From positions 310,001 through 374,000 of the forward strand of contig CAJUCN010000001.1 of the NCBI GenBank assembly GCA_910585005.1: a stretch of DNA of 64,000 nucleotides, in the 5' to 3' direction. The DNA is from an uncultured Lachnospiraceae bacterium (GTDB lineage Bacteria; Bacillota; Clostridia; Lachnospirales; Lachnospiraceae). Position 1 is the first letter of the stretch. Each line of letters starts with the position of its first letter. The position numbers were made by a program, and so were the translations under genes. Positions 34,704-44,300 of this stretch are shown one piece after another. The notes beneath the pieces were generated by a model. The model did no database searches. It was given only the letters and a program-made list of their open reading frames with translations, and was not told the DNA's origin.

Positions 34704-35974
34704 TTTTCATCACCTGCCTTAATTAATGTTTTTCCGCTCCCAAGAGTTTTATCCTGATAATCCATCCATGTAGTGATTCCGAATATACAAGAGTTCTTGC
34801 CTACCGTAATACCTTCCGGTATCACGCTCTTTTCACCTATGGTCACTATGCCACTATTGTAGATATGGGGATCCGTCTCATTTTCAACCTCATCTCCTAC
34901 TCCCAGCTTTACATAGTTTCCTATCTTCACGTTCTCGGCGCTGATCACCTTATTCAGCTCACACCCTTCACCGATCACAGTGTTATTCATAATAATGGAA
35001 TCCCGTACCACGGTATCCTTACCGATCGTTACACCACATCCGATCACAGAGTTGTATACCTTTCCATACACCTCCGTGCCTTCTCCTATAATACTGCGTT
35101 CCACCACCGTGCTGTCTGCAATATACTGAGGCGGCAGGATCTCGCTTCTGGTATAGATCTTCCAATACTCTTCATACAAGTTAAACTCAGGGACGATATC
35201 GATCAGTTCCATATTTGCCTGCCAATAAGAATTCAGAGTTCCTACATCCTTCCAGTAGCCATTAAATTCATAAGCATACAAAGGCTCCCCTTTTCTGTGG
35301 CAGTAAGGAATGATATGTTTCCCGAAGTCCAATCCAGGCTGCTCCGAATTAGCTAACAAAGCTTCCCGCAGTGCCTTCCAATTGAATATGTAGATTCCCA
35401 TAGAAGCAAGATTGCTTCTGGGATTTGCTGGTTTTTCTTCAAAATCCGTAATTTTACGGTCATCATCCGTAATCATGATTCCAAACCGTTTCGCCTCTTC
35501 TATCGGAACAGGCATAACCGCTATGGTAACATCCGCACCCTTTTCCTTATGGAAATCCAGCATCACTTCATAGTCCATTTTGTAGATATGGTCGCCGGAA
35601 AGTATCAATACATATTCCGGATGAAAGCTCTCCATATAGTCCAGATTCTGGTAGATTGCATTGGCAGTACCTGTATACCATTCGCTGTTTACACTCTTCT
35701 CATAAGGGGGGAGAACTGTAACACCACCAATATTTCTGTCCAGATCCCAGGGAATGCCAATACCAATATGGGTATTTAAGCGGAGTGGCTGATATTGCGT
35801 CAATACCCCCACCGTATCGACTCCTGAATTGATACAGTTGCTTAAGGGGAAGTCAATAATACGGTATTTCCCCCCAAAAGATACCGCTGGCTTGGCCACC
35901 TTGGAGGTCAATACCCCAAGTCTGCTTCCCTGACCGCCTGCCAATAACATTGCAATCATTTCTTTCTTAACCAT
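34700..35974 (-). CDS. glgC: Glucose-1-phosphate adenylyltransferase, catalytic subunit
   Basis: 424 residues. The intact catalytic loop LLAGGQGSRLGVLTSKVAKP and IIDFPLSNCINSG occupy the N-terminus. ILSGDHIYKMDY and FEEKPANPRS bind the sugar phosphate, and a beta-helix domain follows from about residue 300. It converts ATP and glucose-1-phosphate to ADP-glucose, the donor for glycogen synthase. It is transcribed divergently from murC. glgA, glgB and glgP are not in the window, although an alpha-glucan metabolising operon lies 10 kb to the right. Confidence 0.96.
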   Translation of the reverse strand: MVKKEMIAMLLAGGQGSRLGVLTSKVAKPAVSFGGKYRIIDFPLSNCINSGVDTVGVLTQYQPLRLNTHIGIGIPWDLDRNIGGVTVLPPYEKSVNSEWYTGTANAIYQNLDYMESFHPEYVLILSGDHIYKMDYEVMLDFHKEKGADVTIAVMPVPIEEAKRFGIMITDDDRKITDFEEKPANPRSNLASMGIYIFNWKALREALLANSEQPGLDFGKHIIPYCHRKGEPLYAYEFNGYWKDVGTLNSYWQANMELIDIVPEFNLYEEYWKIYTRSEILPPQYIADSTVVERSIIGEGTEVYGKVYNSVIGCGVTIGKDTVVRDSIIMNNTVIGEGCELNKVISAENVKIGNYVKLGVGDEVENETDPHIYNSGIVTIGEKSVIPEGITVGKNSCIFGITTWMDYQDKTLGSGKTLIKAGDEK

Positions 35975-36351
35975 GTCATCACCTCTTACAAGTAAATTTT
36001 GCTACTATATTTTTGATACAGGTACCAATTATAAAACGCATGAATAGTATACCATATATTACCTCAAAAGTGAATATTTTTTACAAAAAAATTCTCAAAA
36101 AATATAGATTTTATGTAAAATATTTACAAGGCTTTGCCATGCCACTTTTTCTTTTACTTGTTATTTTTACAATTTTTTCTCTTATTCGCCCTGTTTATTT
36201 AAAATATCATTGGTTTTTATCTTATCTTTATATATAATAGATATGTCTATATCTTATAGAAAAGCATATAATAATATTTATGCGTAATTCGGTTAAAATG
36301 AGATAATATACTTTTCATGAAATAACAAAATATTTTTAGCGGAGGCCATCT
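35975..36351. other. AT-rich divergent regulatory space between glgC and murC
   Basis: About 375 bases without a credible gene. It contains the predicted glgC promoter, a palindrome AGATAT-GTCT-ATATCT near 36239-36254 and several TATAAT-like stretches before murC, none with a good -35 partner. An open frame of 74 codons at 36013 has no ribosome binding site and is hydrophobic and AT-rich by composition. Confidence 0.6.
36046..36074 (-). promoter_or_regulatory. Predicted promoter of glgC-glgD-spoVG
   Basis: On the minus strand TTCACT (36069-36074) and TATACT (36046-36051) are 17 bases apart. The -10 box matches consensus at five positions and the -35 box at four. The start point would be about 65 bases before glgC. 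Confidence 0.5.
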
Positions 36352-37731
36352 ATGTACCAGATCAACTTTCAAAATCCTGTCCACATATACTTCATTGGGA
36401 TTGGCGGTATCAGCATGAGCGGACTTGCGGAGATCCTTCTCGAAAAGGGGTTTCCTGTTTCCGGTTCCGATTCAAAAGAATCTTCCCTGACACAGCTTCT
36501 TTGTCAAAAAGGCGCCAATGTACATTATGGGCAGAGATCTGAAAATATCACCAAAGACATAGATCTTATCGTCTATACCAGCGCCATACATCCTGATAAT
36601 CCAGAATATCTTGCGGCGGAATCTTTAGGAATCCCTCTTTTGACCCGGGCGGAGCTTTTAGGGCAGCTTATGAAAAATTATGAATTGCCCATTGCCATCA
36701 GCGGAACGCATGGAAAAACCACTACCACCTCCATGATTTCCCAGATCCTCCTTGCCGCAGATACGGATCCGACCCTTTCTATCGGCGGTATCTTAAAGAC
36801 CATTGGCGGCAATATCCGGATCGGGCATTCCGGCTATTTTGTCACAGAAGCCTGTGAATATACCAACAGCTTTTTAAGTTTTTTTCCCAAAATCGGGATT
36901 ATCTTAAATGTAGAAGAGGATCATCTGGATTTTTTTAAGGATATCAACGATATCCGCCGCTCTTTCCACCAATTTGCCGCCTTGATCCCCCATGACGGTG
37001 TGCTGATCATAAACGGAGATATTCCGGAATTATCAGCTATCACCAAAGGACTTTCCTGCAGGATCCTTACTTATGGCGAAAGCTCTGATTGCACCTACCG
37101 GCCCGGGAATATTTCCTATCGGGAAAACGGCTGTGCCGACTTCACCTTGCTTAAGGACGGCCAGAAGGAGGATGCCTTCTCCCTTAACACCCCTGGCGAA
37201 CATAACGTTTATAATGCCCTTGCCGCCATTGCGCTTTCGGATGTGCTTGCCATCGGCCGGGACGTTGTCCGCAAGGCTCTTTTTGCTTTTCACGGCACCG
37301 ACCGCCGGTTTGAGTACAAGGGACAGATCAATGGGACTACCATAATAGATGATTATGCACACCACCCCACAGAAATTACTGCAACTTTAAAAGCCGCCGC
37401 CAATTTCCCTCACAAGACCCTCTGGTGCGTCTTTCAACCCCATACCTATACCCGCACCAAAGCTTTTTTGAAGGAATTTGCCAAAGCTCTTACCCATGCA
37501 GATCAGATCATCCTGGCCGATATTTACCCTGCAAGGGAAACGGATGATCTGGGAATCAGTTCCCAAACTCTCCAAAAAGAAATTCAATCTCTCGGAAAAA
37601 CATGTTACTATTTTCCTGATTTTCAACAGATTGAAGCATTTATTTTGGACAAATGTCTCCCCAACGACTTGTTGATAACTATGGGGGCGGGAGACGTGGT
37701 AACTATTGGGGAAGATCTGTTAAAAGAATAA
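36352..37731 (+). CDS. murC: UDP-N-acetylmuramate--L-alanine ligase
   Basis: 459 residues. It adds the first amino acid to the UDP-MurNAc peptide in peptidoglycan synthesis. FIGIGGISMSGLAEIL is the N-terminal UDP-binding loop, ISGTHGKTTTTSM near residue 117 the ATP loop, and DDYAHHPTEI the C-terminal signature of MurC. GGAGG precedes the ATG. The gene is not in a murein cluster; it stands alone between glgC and a DnaA-box-rich spacer. Confidence 0.97.
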   Translation: MYQINFQNPVHIYFIGIGGISMSGLAEILLEKGFPVSGSDSKESSLTQLLCQKGANVHYGQRSENITKDIDLIVYTSAIHPDNPEYLAAESLGIPLLTRAELLGQLMKNYELPIAISGTHGKTTTTSMISQILLAADTDPTLSIGGILKTIGGNIRIGHSGYFVTEACEYTNSFLSFFPKIGIILNVEEDHLDFFKDINDIRRSFHQFAALIPHDGVLIINGDIPELSAITKGLSCRILTYGESSDCTYRPGNISYRENGCADFTLLKDGQKEDAFSLNTPGEHNVYNALAAIALSDVLAIGRDVVRKALFAFHGTDRRFEYKGQINGTTIIDDYAHHPTEITATLKAAANFPHKTLWCVFQPHTYTRTKAFLKEFAKALTHADQIILADIYPARETDDLGISSQTLQKEIQSLGKTCYYFPDFQQIEAFILDKCLPNDLLITMGAGDVVTIGEDLLKE

Positions 37732-37892
37732 TTGTCCACATTATCCACATATTTTTCATTTGTTTCCCCATGAAAATATGTGGATATTTTTTCAAAATTG
37801 CGAACACTGGCTGTTTCCCCTCCCTTCTTGTCCTTTCCCTTTTATCGCCCAGGAAAACATGGGGAATATCCACATTTTCCACAATTTCCACA
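37732..37892. promoter_or_regulatory. Cluster of DnaA boxes upstream of the replication-loader genes
   Basis: Six nonamers like TTATCCACA lie in 161 bases. Plus strand: TTGTCCACA 37732-37740, TTATCCACA 37741-37749 (perfect), ATATCCACA 37866-37874, TTTTCCACA 37875-37883, ATTTCCACA 37884-37892. Minus strand: ATATCCACA at 37779-37787. The first pair and the last triplet are exactly end to end, one box every nine bases. The cluster begins right after murC and ends about 120 bases before the DnaD-like gene, so DnaA may regulate that operon or be titrated here. Confidence 0.68.
37745..37793 (+). terminator. Likely murC terminator embedded in the DnaA-box cluster
   Basis: CCACATATTTTTCAT pairs with ATGAAAATATGTGG (37745-37784) with one bulged T, followed by ATATTTTTTC. 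The arms include DnaA-box sequence, so the site may combine both functions. Confidence 0.55.
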
Positions 37893-38015
37893 AACTTTTA
37901 TGGCCCTAGAAATGGCTGGAAATTTTGCTTTTTTTCCTATTTCCATTTCAGTTTTCCTGTGTTATAATTCATTTTGCTTTTATTTGCAGCAAGTTAGATA
38001 AGGTCAGGTGAATTC

Positions 38016-39062
38016 ATGGGACATTTTAAAATTTACCAGCAATGCAGTGCTGATGTAACAGTTATATCCAATTTATTTATTGATGAATATATGAAGGATG
38101 CAAACGATGCACAATTAAAAATATACCTGTACCTTCTCCGCATGATGAGTGCGGGGCTTTTTACCAGTGTGTCTGACATTGCCGATAAATTTAATCATAC
38201 GGAAAGGGATGTACTGCGTGCACTGAAATACTGGGAAAAAAACCGCCTGCTGTCACTGGAATATGATACTGCCGGCGCCCTCATTGGCATCCAGCTTCTG
38301 GAGGCTTCACATAAATCTTCAGATAATGCGGTCACTTTAGCCCCTTTGGTTGCCCTCTCCGAAAAGCCGGAAGCTCCTGCTCCCAAAGACGACTATTCCA
38401 AACCCGCTTATACATTGGACCAGTTAAAAGAATTTAAAAATAATGAAGAGACTGCCCAAATTATTTTTGTAGCGGAACAATACATAGGAAAACCTTTAAG
38501 CCCTTCCGAGATCAAGACTATTCTATTTTTTACAGACAAGCTGAATTTTTCGGAAGATCTGATCGACTACCTGATCCAATACTGTGTGGGCAAAGGCAAA
38601 AAAGACTTTCGTTATATTGAAAAGGTAGCCATTGGCTGGGCCCAGGAAGGCATTACTACCCCTAAGCAAGCCGCTAAAGCCGCTGCCAAATACGATAAAG
38701 CTGTCTACGAGATCATGAAGGAACTTGGTAAATCCGGAACCCCTACCAAAGCGGAGGCCGCTTTTGCTCTTAAGTGGGCCAATGAATACGGTTTTACTCA
38801 GGACATCATCCTGGAAGCATGCCGCCGCACGGTTATGGCAACCGACAAACACCGCTTTGAATATGCCGACAGCATCTTAAAGAGCTGGAAGAAAAAACAG
38901 GTTCACCATAAATCCGATATTCAAAACCTGGATGAAGCTTATGCAAGATCCAGAAATGCTGCCGTTAAAACAGGGCCAGCGCCTGCCGCCCGTGCTTTTA
39001 ACCAGTTTCCCCAGCGCAGTTACGATTTTGATGCTTTAGAAAAAGAGATCCTCAGTAACTAA
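38016..39062 (+). CDS. DnaD/DnaB-like replication initiation protein
   Basis: 348 residues. The N-terminus is a winged-helix domain (LKIYLYLLRMM to about 90). Two DnaD-like domains follow, one around 128-210 (LDQLKEFKNNEETAQIIF onward) and one around 225-300 (AFALKWANEYGFTQDIILEA with the YADSILKSWKKK tail). The duplicated domain recalls B. subtilis DnaB more than DnaD. These proteins remodel origin DNA and help load the helicase. Only 55 bases separate it from the DnaI-like ATPase gene, so the pair forms a loader operon behind the DnaA-box cluster. Confidence 0.85.
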   Translation: MGHFKIYQQCSADVTVISNLFIDEYMKDANDAQLKIYLYLLRMMSAGLFTSVSDIADKFNHTERDVLRALKYWEKNRLLSLEYDTAGALIGIQLLEASHKSSDNAVTLAPLVALSEKPEAPAPKDDYSKPAYTLDQLKEFKNNEETAQIIFVAEQYIGKPLSPSEIKTILFFTDKLNFSEDLIDYLIQYCVGKGKKDFRYIEKVAIGWAQEGITTPKQAAKAAAKYDKAVYEIMKELGKSGTPTKAEAAFALKWANEYGFTQDIILEACRRTVMATDKHRFEYADSILKSWKKKQVHHKSDIQNLDEAYARSRNAAVKTGPAPAARAFNQFPQRSYDFDALEKEILSN

Positions 39063-39117
39063 TATGATAGGGCAGTTTGTATTGTTCTTGATTTAGAAAA
39101 GGTAAGGAGATATTATT

Positions 39118-40080
39118 TTGGCACTAAGCAATTCCCAATACGACAAGATTATTCGCAGTTATGAGGACAGGCAGACCAAAAACCGCCATATATTGGAAGA
39201 ACGCACCAACCATGTTTACCAGGCTGTAGACGGTTACCGTGCGCTGTGCGAATCCATTGCCAGCATTTCTGTTTCCCAGGGCAAAAAGCTTCTTGAGGGG
39301 GATGAAAATGCTTTAAGGGATTTAAAGGAAACTTTAGAGCGTCTCTCCGACATGAAAAAACAGCTTTTACTAAATGCAGGATTTCCCAAAGACTACCTTT
39401 CCCCTATTTACGATTGCCCTGATTGTAAGGATACCGGCTATATAGACGGGCAAAAATGCCATTGTTTTAAGCAGGCAGTGATCGACCTCCTTTACGAACA
39501 ATCGGGAATTCGGGATATGCTTGAACAGGAAAATTTTAGTTCTCTTTCTTACGACTATTTTTCCGGGGAAGATCTTACATATTTTCAGCGGAATGTGGCT
39601 ACCTGTAAAGAATTTGTTAAAACTTTTCATACAGACTACCACAATCTGTTTTTTTATGGTACAGTGGGTACAGGCAAATCTTTTTTATCCGGTTGCATTG
39701 CTAAGGAGCTGATCGAAGAGGGATGTTCTGTGATTTATTTTAGCGCAGCCGGGCTCTTTGAAACATTATCCAGAAATATGTATGACTATAAAAATAAAGA
39801 AGAATTTGAAAATCTGCACGAAGGCTTGCACGGCAGCGATCTGCTCATTATTGACGATCTGGGTACGGAATATATGAATAATGCAACGGCTTCTGTGTTT
39901 TTTTCATTATTAAATGAACGTCATTTAAACAGAAAAGCTACCATTATTTCTACCAACCTTTTTCTGGAAGATATGCAAATCCGTTATTCCGAACGGGTAT
40001 TTTCCAGAATCATGAGCAATTATACTATTTGTAAATTTACAGGACCTGATATACGCCACCTGAAAAAATCTTTTAAATGA
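39118..40080 (+). CDS. DnaI/DnaC-like helicase-loader ATPase
   Basis: 320 residues, starting at TTG 39118 after AAGGAG. A putative zinc-binding four-cysteine cluster occurs at residues 100-116 (CPDC and CHC), as in DnaI. The AAA+ core has Walker A GTVGTGKS at 181-188, Walker B LLIIDDLGTE near 243 and an arginine-finger region SERVFSRIM near 302. It loads the replicative helicase with the DnaD/DnaB-like partner encoded upstream. The TTG start may lower expression. Confidence 0.88.
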   Translation: MALSNSQYDKIIRSYEDRQTKNRHILEERTNHVYQAVDGYRALCESIASISVSQGKKLLEGDENALRDLKETLERLSDMKKQLLLNAGFPKDYLSPIYDCPDCKDTGYIDGQKCHCFKQAVIDLLYEQSGIRDMLEQENFSSLSYDYFSGEDLTYFQRNVATCKEFVKTFHTDYHNLFFYGTVGTGKSFLSGCIAKELIEEGCSVIYFSAAGLFETLSRNMYDYKNKEEFENLHEGLHGSDLLIIDDLGTEYMNNATASVFFSLLNERHLNRKATIISTNLFLEDMQIRYSERVFSRIMSNYTICKFTGPDIRHLKKSFK

Positions 40081-40095
40081 AAGTGAGGGATCTTC

Positions 40096-41286
40096 ATGGC
40101 TCAACGTGAAGAAAAGAGAAATCTGGAAACCATACCTGTAGGCTCCTTAGGAATCATCCCCTTGGAAGGATGCAAGCCCCTAGGAGCAAAAGTAGACAAT
40201 TACCTGGTAAAATGGCGTACCGCCCGGGAAAGCGAACATAAGGAAAGCCTTGCCTTTGCCGGTTACCAGAGAGATTCCTACATTTTAAATGCAAAAGTCC
40301 CCCGTTTTGGCACCGGTGAGGCCAAAGGAATGATTTTAGAATCCGTACGCGGGACAGATCTTTATCTTCTTGTGGATGTAGCAAACTATAGCTTAACTTA
40401 CTCCCTCTGCGGGCATGAAAATCACATGTCCCCGGACGATCATTACCAGGATTTAAAAAGAATCATTGCCGCAGTCGGCGGAAAAGCAAGGCGTATTACC
40501 GTTATCATGCCTTTCCTCTATGAAAGCAGGCAGCATAAACGAACTGCCAGGGAATCCCTTGACTGTGCCCTTGCCCTTCAGGAAATGGTTCGGATGGGCG
40601 TTGACAACATCATTACTTTTGACGCTCATGATCCCAGAGTGCAAAATGCCATTCCCCTTAACGGATTTGAAACCGTACAGCCTACTTATCAATTTATCAA
40701 AGGCTTGTTAAAGCATGTCCCTGATCTTTCTCTGGATTCCGACCACATGATGGTCATCAGTCCTGACGAAGGCGGTATGAGCCGTGCAATCTATATGGCA
40801 AACGTCCTGGGACTGGATATGGGAATGTTCTACAAGCGGAGAGACTATACACGAATCATTAATGGACGCAATCCCATTGTCGCCCATGAATTTCTAGGAT
40901 CTGATGTGAAAGGAAAAGACATGATCATTATCGATGACATGATCTCTTCCGGTGAAAGCGTCCTTGAAGTGGCTACTGCCTTAAAGGAACGAAATGCCCG
41001 CAAGATTTTTATTTGTTCTACTTTCGGTCTGTTTACCAACGGCCTGGAACGTTTTGATAAAGCTTATGAAAGCGGAATGATCGACAGGGTGCTTACTACC
41101 AATCTAATCTACCAGACCCCCGAATTGCTTCGCCGCGAATGGTATATTGACTGTGATATGAGCAAGTATATTGCCTATCTGATCGACACCTTAAACCACG
41201 ATGCTTCTATCAGTGACCTGCTCAATCCTAACGAGCGTATCCAAAGCGCTGTTGCAAAATACAAAAACGGGGAAATGATTGAATAG
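40096..41286 (+). CDS. prs: Ribose-phosphate pyrophosphokinase (long form)
   Basis: 396 residues, longer than the usual 310-320 because of a 60-to-70-residue N-terminal extension and inserts. It makes PRPP from ribose-5-phosphate and ATP. The PRPP-binding loop is MIIIDDMISSGESVLE, and SPDEGGMSRAIYMANVLG with FYKRRDYTRI fits the catalytic region. It follows the loader ATPase gene by 15 bases and is probably in the same transcript. PRPP also supplies the pncB reaction encoded earlier in the window. Confidence 0.92.
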   Translation: MAQREEKRNLETIPVGSLGIIPLEGCKPLGAKVDNYLVKWRTARESEHKESLAFAGYQRDSYILNAKVPRFGTGEAKGMILESVRGTDLYLLVDVANYSLTYSLCGHENHMSPDDHYQDLKRIIAAVGGKARRITVIMPFLYESRQHKRTARESLDCALALQEMVRMGVDNIITFDAHDPRVQNAIPLNGFETVQPTYQFIKGLLKHVPDLSLDSDHMMVISPDEGGMSRAIYMANVLGLDMGMFYKRRDYTRIINGRNPIVAHEFLGSDVKGKDMIIIDDMISSGESVLEVATALKERNARKIFICSTFGLFTNGLERFDKAYESGMIDRVLTTNLIYQTPELLRREWYIDCDMSKYIAYLIDTLNHDASISDLLNPNERIQSAVAKYKNGEMIE

Positions 41287-41297
41287 GGAAATAAAAG

Positions 41298-41340
41298 ACC
41301 CTGGACAAAACGGCTTAAAAACAAGCGCTTTGTCCAGGGT
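41298..41340. terminator. Bidirectional hairpin between prs and the M3 fusion gene
   Basis: ACCCTGGACAAA (41298-41309) pairs perfectly with TTTGTCCAGGGT (41329-41340), 19-base loop. T-rich sequence follows on the minus strand (CTTTTATTT) and only TTT on the plus strand, between two convergent genes. Confidence 0.75.
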
Positions 41341-41360
41341 TTCGCTATGATCCATTCCTG

Positions 41361-44300
41361 TTACTCTTTAAGCAGCAGCTCCACCGTCTCTTTAATGATC
41401 CCGGCTGGCACGCCCTTTTCAAAAATATCCCGTAATTCCACATATTCCACAGCGTCACGGTAAGGTGCATAAGTAGGCAGCGTAGTCAGTTCCATATACT
41501 TCTCAACTGCTTCATGCCTCTCTTCGCTGGCCAATGTTAAAATATCCAGTGCGGAAAAGGCGGAGGTTGCATACCCGATATAATAGCAGGGAGAGTTAAA
41601 AATATGGGGAATCTCTACCCAGGTGTACAACTCTTTGATATTCTGGTTGTAATAGGTTCCATAGTTTTCAGACAGCCTTAGATATAGCTTATTTAACTCC
41701 TCCAAGGTCATATCAGGATCCTCATACACCTGGATCTCAAACTCCGAAATCATAGAGGCATTGATAATATTATCCACCATCTGGTAAACTTCCATAAATT
41801 GAAACACATTCCCCGCTTCTCCCTCAAGCAGCTTATCGTTGTACTCATAAAACAGCATTTCAAGACCCTGGGAATGGATCTCACACAGATCAATATTATT
41901 GCTCTTAAGCATGACATCATCCACATTCCTGAACATATAGTTAAAATGTCCAAACTCATGGATTGCCGTAGTATAGTCGTAATAATTCCTATAAGGCATA
42001 TCAAAAATAAATGCATCATTATAATAGTTCAGCCAGGTTGTAAATCCTAGATCCGCCTTGCCAACGGCCGGATCCATATCATATAGCTGATATTCTTCCA
42101 TATAATCAAAAGTATCCGCTAACTCCTCATCAATCTCCTCCAGATACGGACGGATTAAGGCAAACCTCTCCTGTGCCGTGGTTTCTGGCAGATCGTACAA
42201 AAGCGACATATCCATGGACTGATATTTTTCTCTAAGGTGATATGTGGCAGGCACTACCTTCTTGCGGATCTCCCAAAACAGCTCTTTTGCCTCCTCCACG
42301 GAGTAATCCCTTACATAAAGTGCATCATATGCATATTCTGCATAATTATCATATCCCTCCATTTCGGCCTTCTCGTTACGGATCCCCACAAGTTCCAGGT
42401 AAATTTCACCCAATACGCTGTTCTTTTCCCCGTAAATCCCCTGGTAAATATCAATATATTCCTCTCTCGAAAGCCCCTCTTCCTCCAGCATCAGCCTTTC
42501 AAAATTCCAAGTTTCCCCTTTATAGTCAAAGAAATAGTCCTCCTGAGCCGCCATATCATATTCCTGTTCCAGGCTGTTTTCTTTCAGATAAAGTTCTTTT
42601 TCTTCCTCTGTCATCTCCTCGTATTCCGTAAGCGCTTCCACCAACGCAGGTTCGATCACCGTCTCCATGGTTTCCCTGTAGGGAGAAAGACATACTTCCT
42701 TTAACATGCTGTTTACTGCATCACCTAAATCTATCACATCCTCCATGACCGCTTCCTGCTTTGCAGCATTTTCCTCGTCCAGGACATTTTGATAGTAGAC
42801 TACCTGGCTGATACTCTGATAAGTTGTGAGCTTTGTAAATTCGTCCATCACACTGTGGTAAAGATTCAAAACCAGCTCACCGTCTCCTGCTTTCCCGTCC
42901 TGGCCCGCCTTCTTTGCCAATGTCAAAAGTTCCTCCAGCTCCCCTTCCAGCTTTTCCTTATCATAGGTAAGTTCTTCCTGCATTTCCCTAAAGGTAAGGC
43001 CGGAATGCTCCTTAGACTGGTATCTGGATATTGTCTGATAGACATAAAGCGTATAAGGAGAATCCTTATGGGTATAAACCCCCGTAAGAGCCAGTCCCGC
43101 CTCCTGTGCATTAGATAGCTCTATACGGGAAAAAAGATACCGGCCGCCTAAAGCCTTAAAAGCATCAATATCCAGGTAAATATCCCTGTCTGAAACCTGA
43201 TAGTTTCTGCTTCCGTTTACAATCGACAGATCCGTGCCTGAATACAGATAAGCCCTTGCCCCCCAGCTATCAAAATATTCCCGGCTCTCCTCCACCCTCG
43301 CAAGTGCAGGTGAAATAACTTTCCGAAATTCGTCTTTATAATTCTGGGAATAAAATCCCAGGTAACCGTCTACCGTAGATATTCCGTTATATTCCAGCGT
43401 TGCAGGATAAAAGCCATATGCTGCAGACCACTGTCCGCAGTAGCCAATATCCTTCTTCGCCTCCTCAAAAAGCTCCCTGGAATAAAATTCTCCAAAGCTT
43501 AAAGAATCTCCCGGCTGCCCTTTCACCATCCGGTATACCTGGTCCACGCATGTATGGTAAAGATCATTATACCTGCTGCCGGTAAATACAATAACTAAAA
43601 GGGCTGCCATTGCAAGCACATTTGCAAAAATTCTGCTCCTTTTCCCCTCCCTGTCATAAAGCCGGATCAACACCAGGAAAAATGCTCCATACCAGGCAAA
43701 CGGGTTAAAAAATATCGTTCTGTTAAACTGCCATCCGGTAAGCGGCGGACAGATTGCTTCTATCACGTTACGAAAAGGCTCCCAATAATAGATTCCATAA
43801 ACAACACTGTTAAACACCAATGCCAGCATCAGTAGATTAAATCCGTCATGAAAAATCCTCTTCCCCTCTCTGTTCTTAATATACGAAACATTTCGATATA
43901 CAAAATAGATCAGGCAGACAGGCATGACCAGATAGGTGTGCAGGCTTTCCGCATGAAACATCCCTTTGGCAAAGCCTTCAAAGATCGTATGAAAAACCTC
44001 TCCTGCCAAGTAACTTCCTCCGTCCATGGTAGAACGGATCGTCACCGTATCATCAAACAGCATCGTTCCAAACAATCTGTACTCACACACAATGCTTCCC
44101 GCAGCAAGAACCAGAAATGCCAGAAGAATCCTAACCGGAAATTTCTTATCTTTCACCCAGATCCACAAAACCGCTATGATCAGATATCCAAGGATAAACA
44201 GCCCAAAATAGGAAAAATAGGACAACAGCGGATAGAAAAAAAGCCCAATATACCATTTTAAGGAGGGAGCCTTATTTATTTTCCGAACCAAAAAGATCAC

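Noticed and set aside
36013..36237. 74-codon hydrophobic frame between glgC and murC
   Set aside because: No ribosome binding site; composition follows AT-rich intergenic DNA and it overlaps the predicted glgC promoter.
37732..37892. Chromosomal origin of replication (oriC)
   Set aside because: The DnaA boxes are real-looking, but dnaA, dnaN and rpmH are absent and no clear unwinding element is seen next to them, so I list only a DnaA-box cluster.
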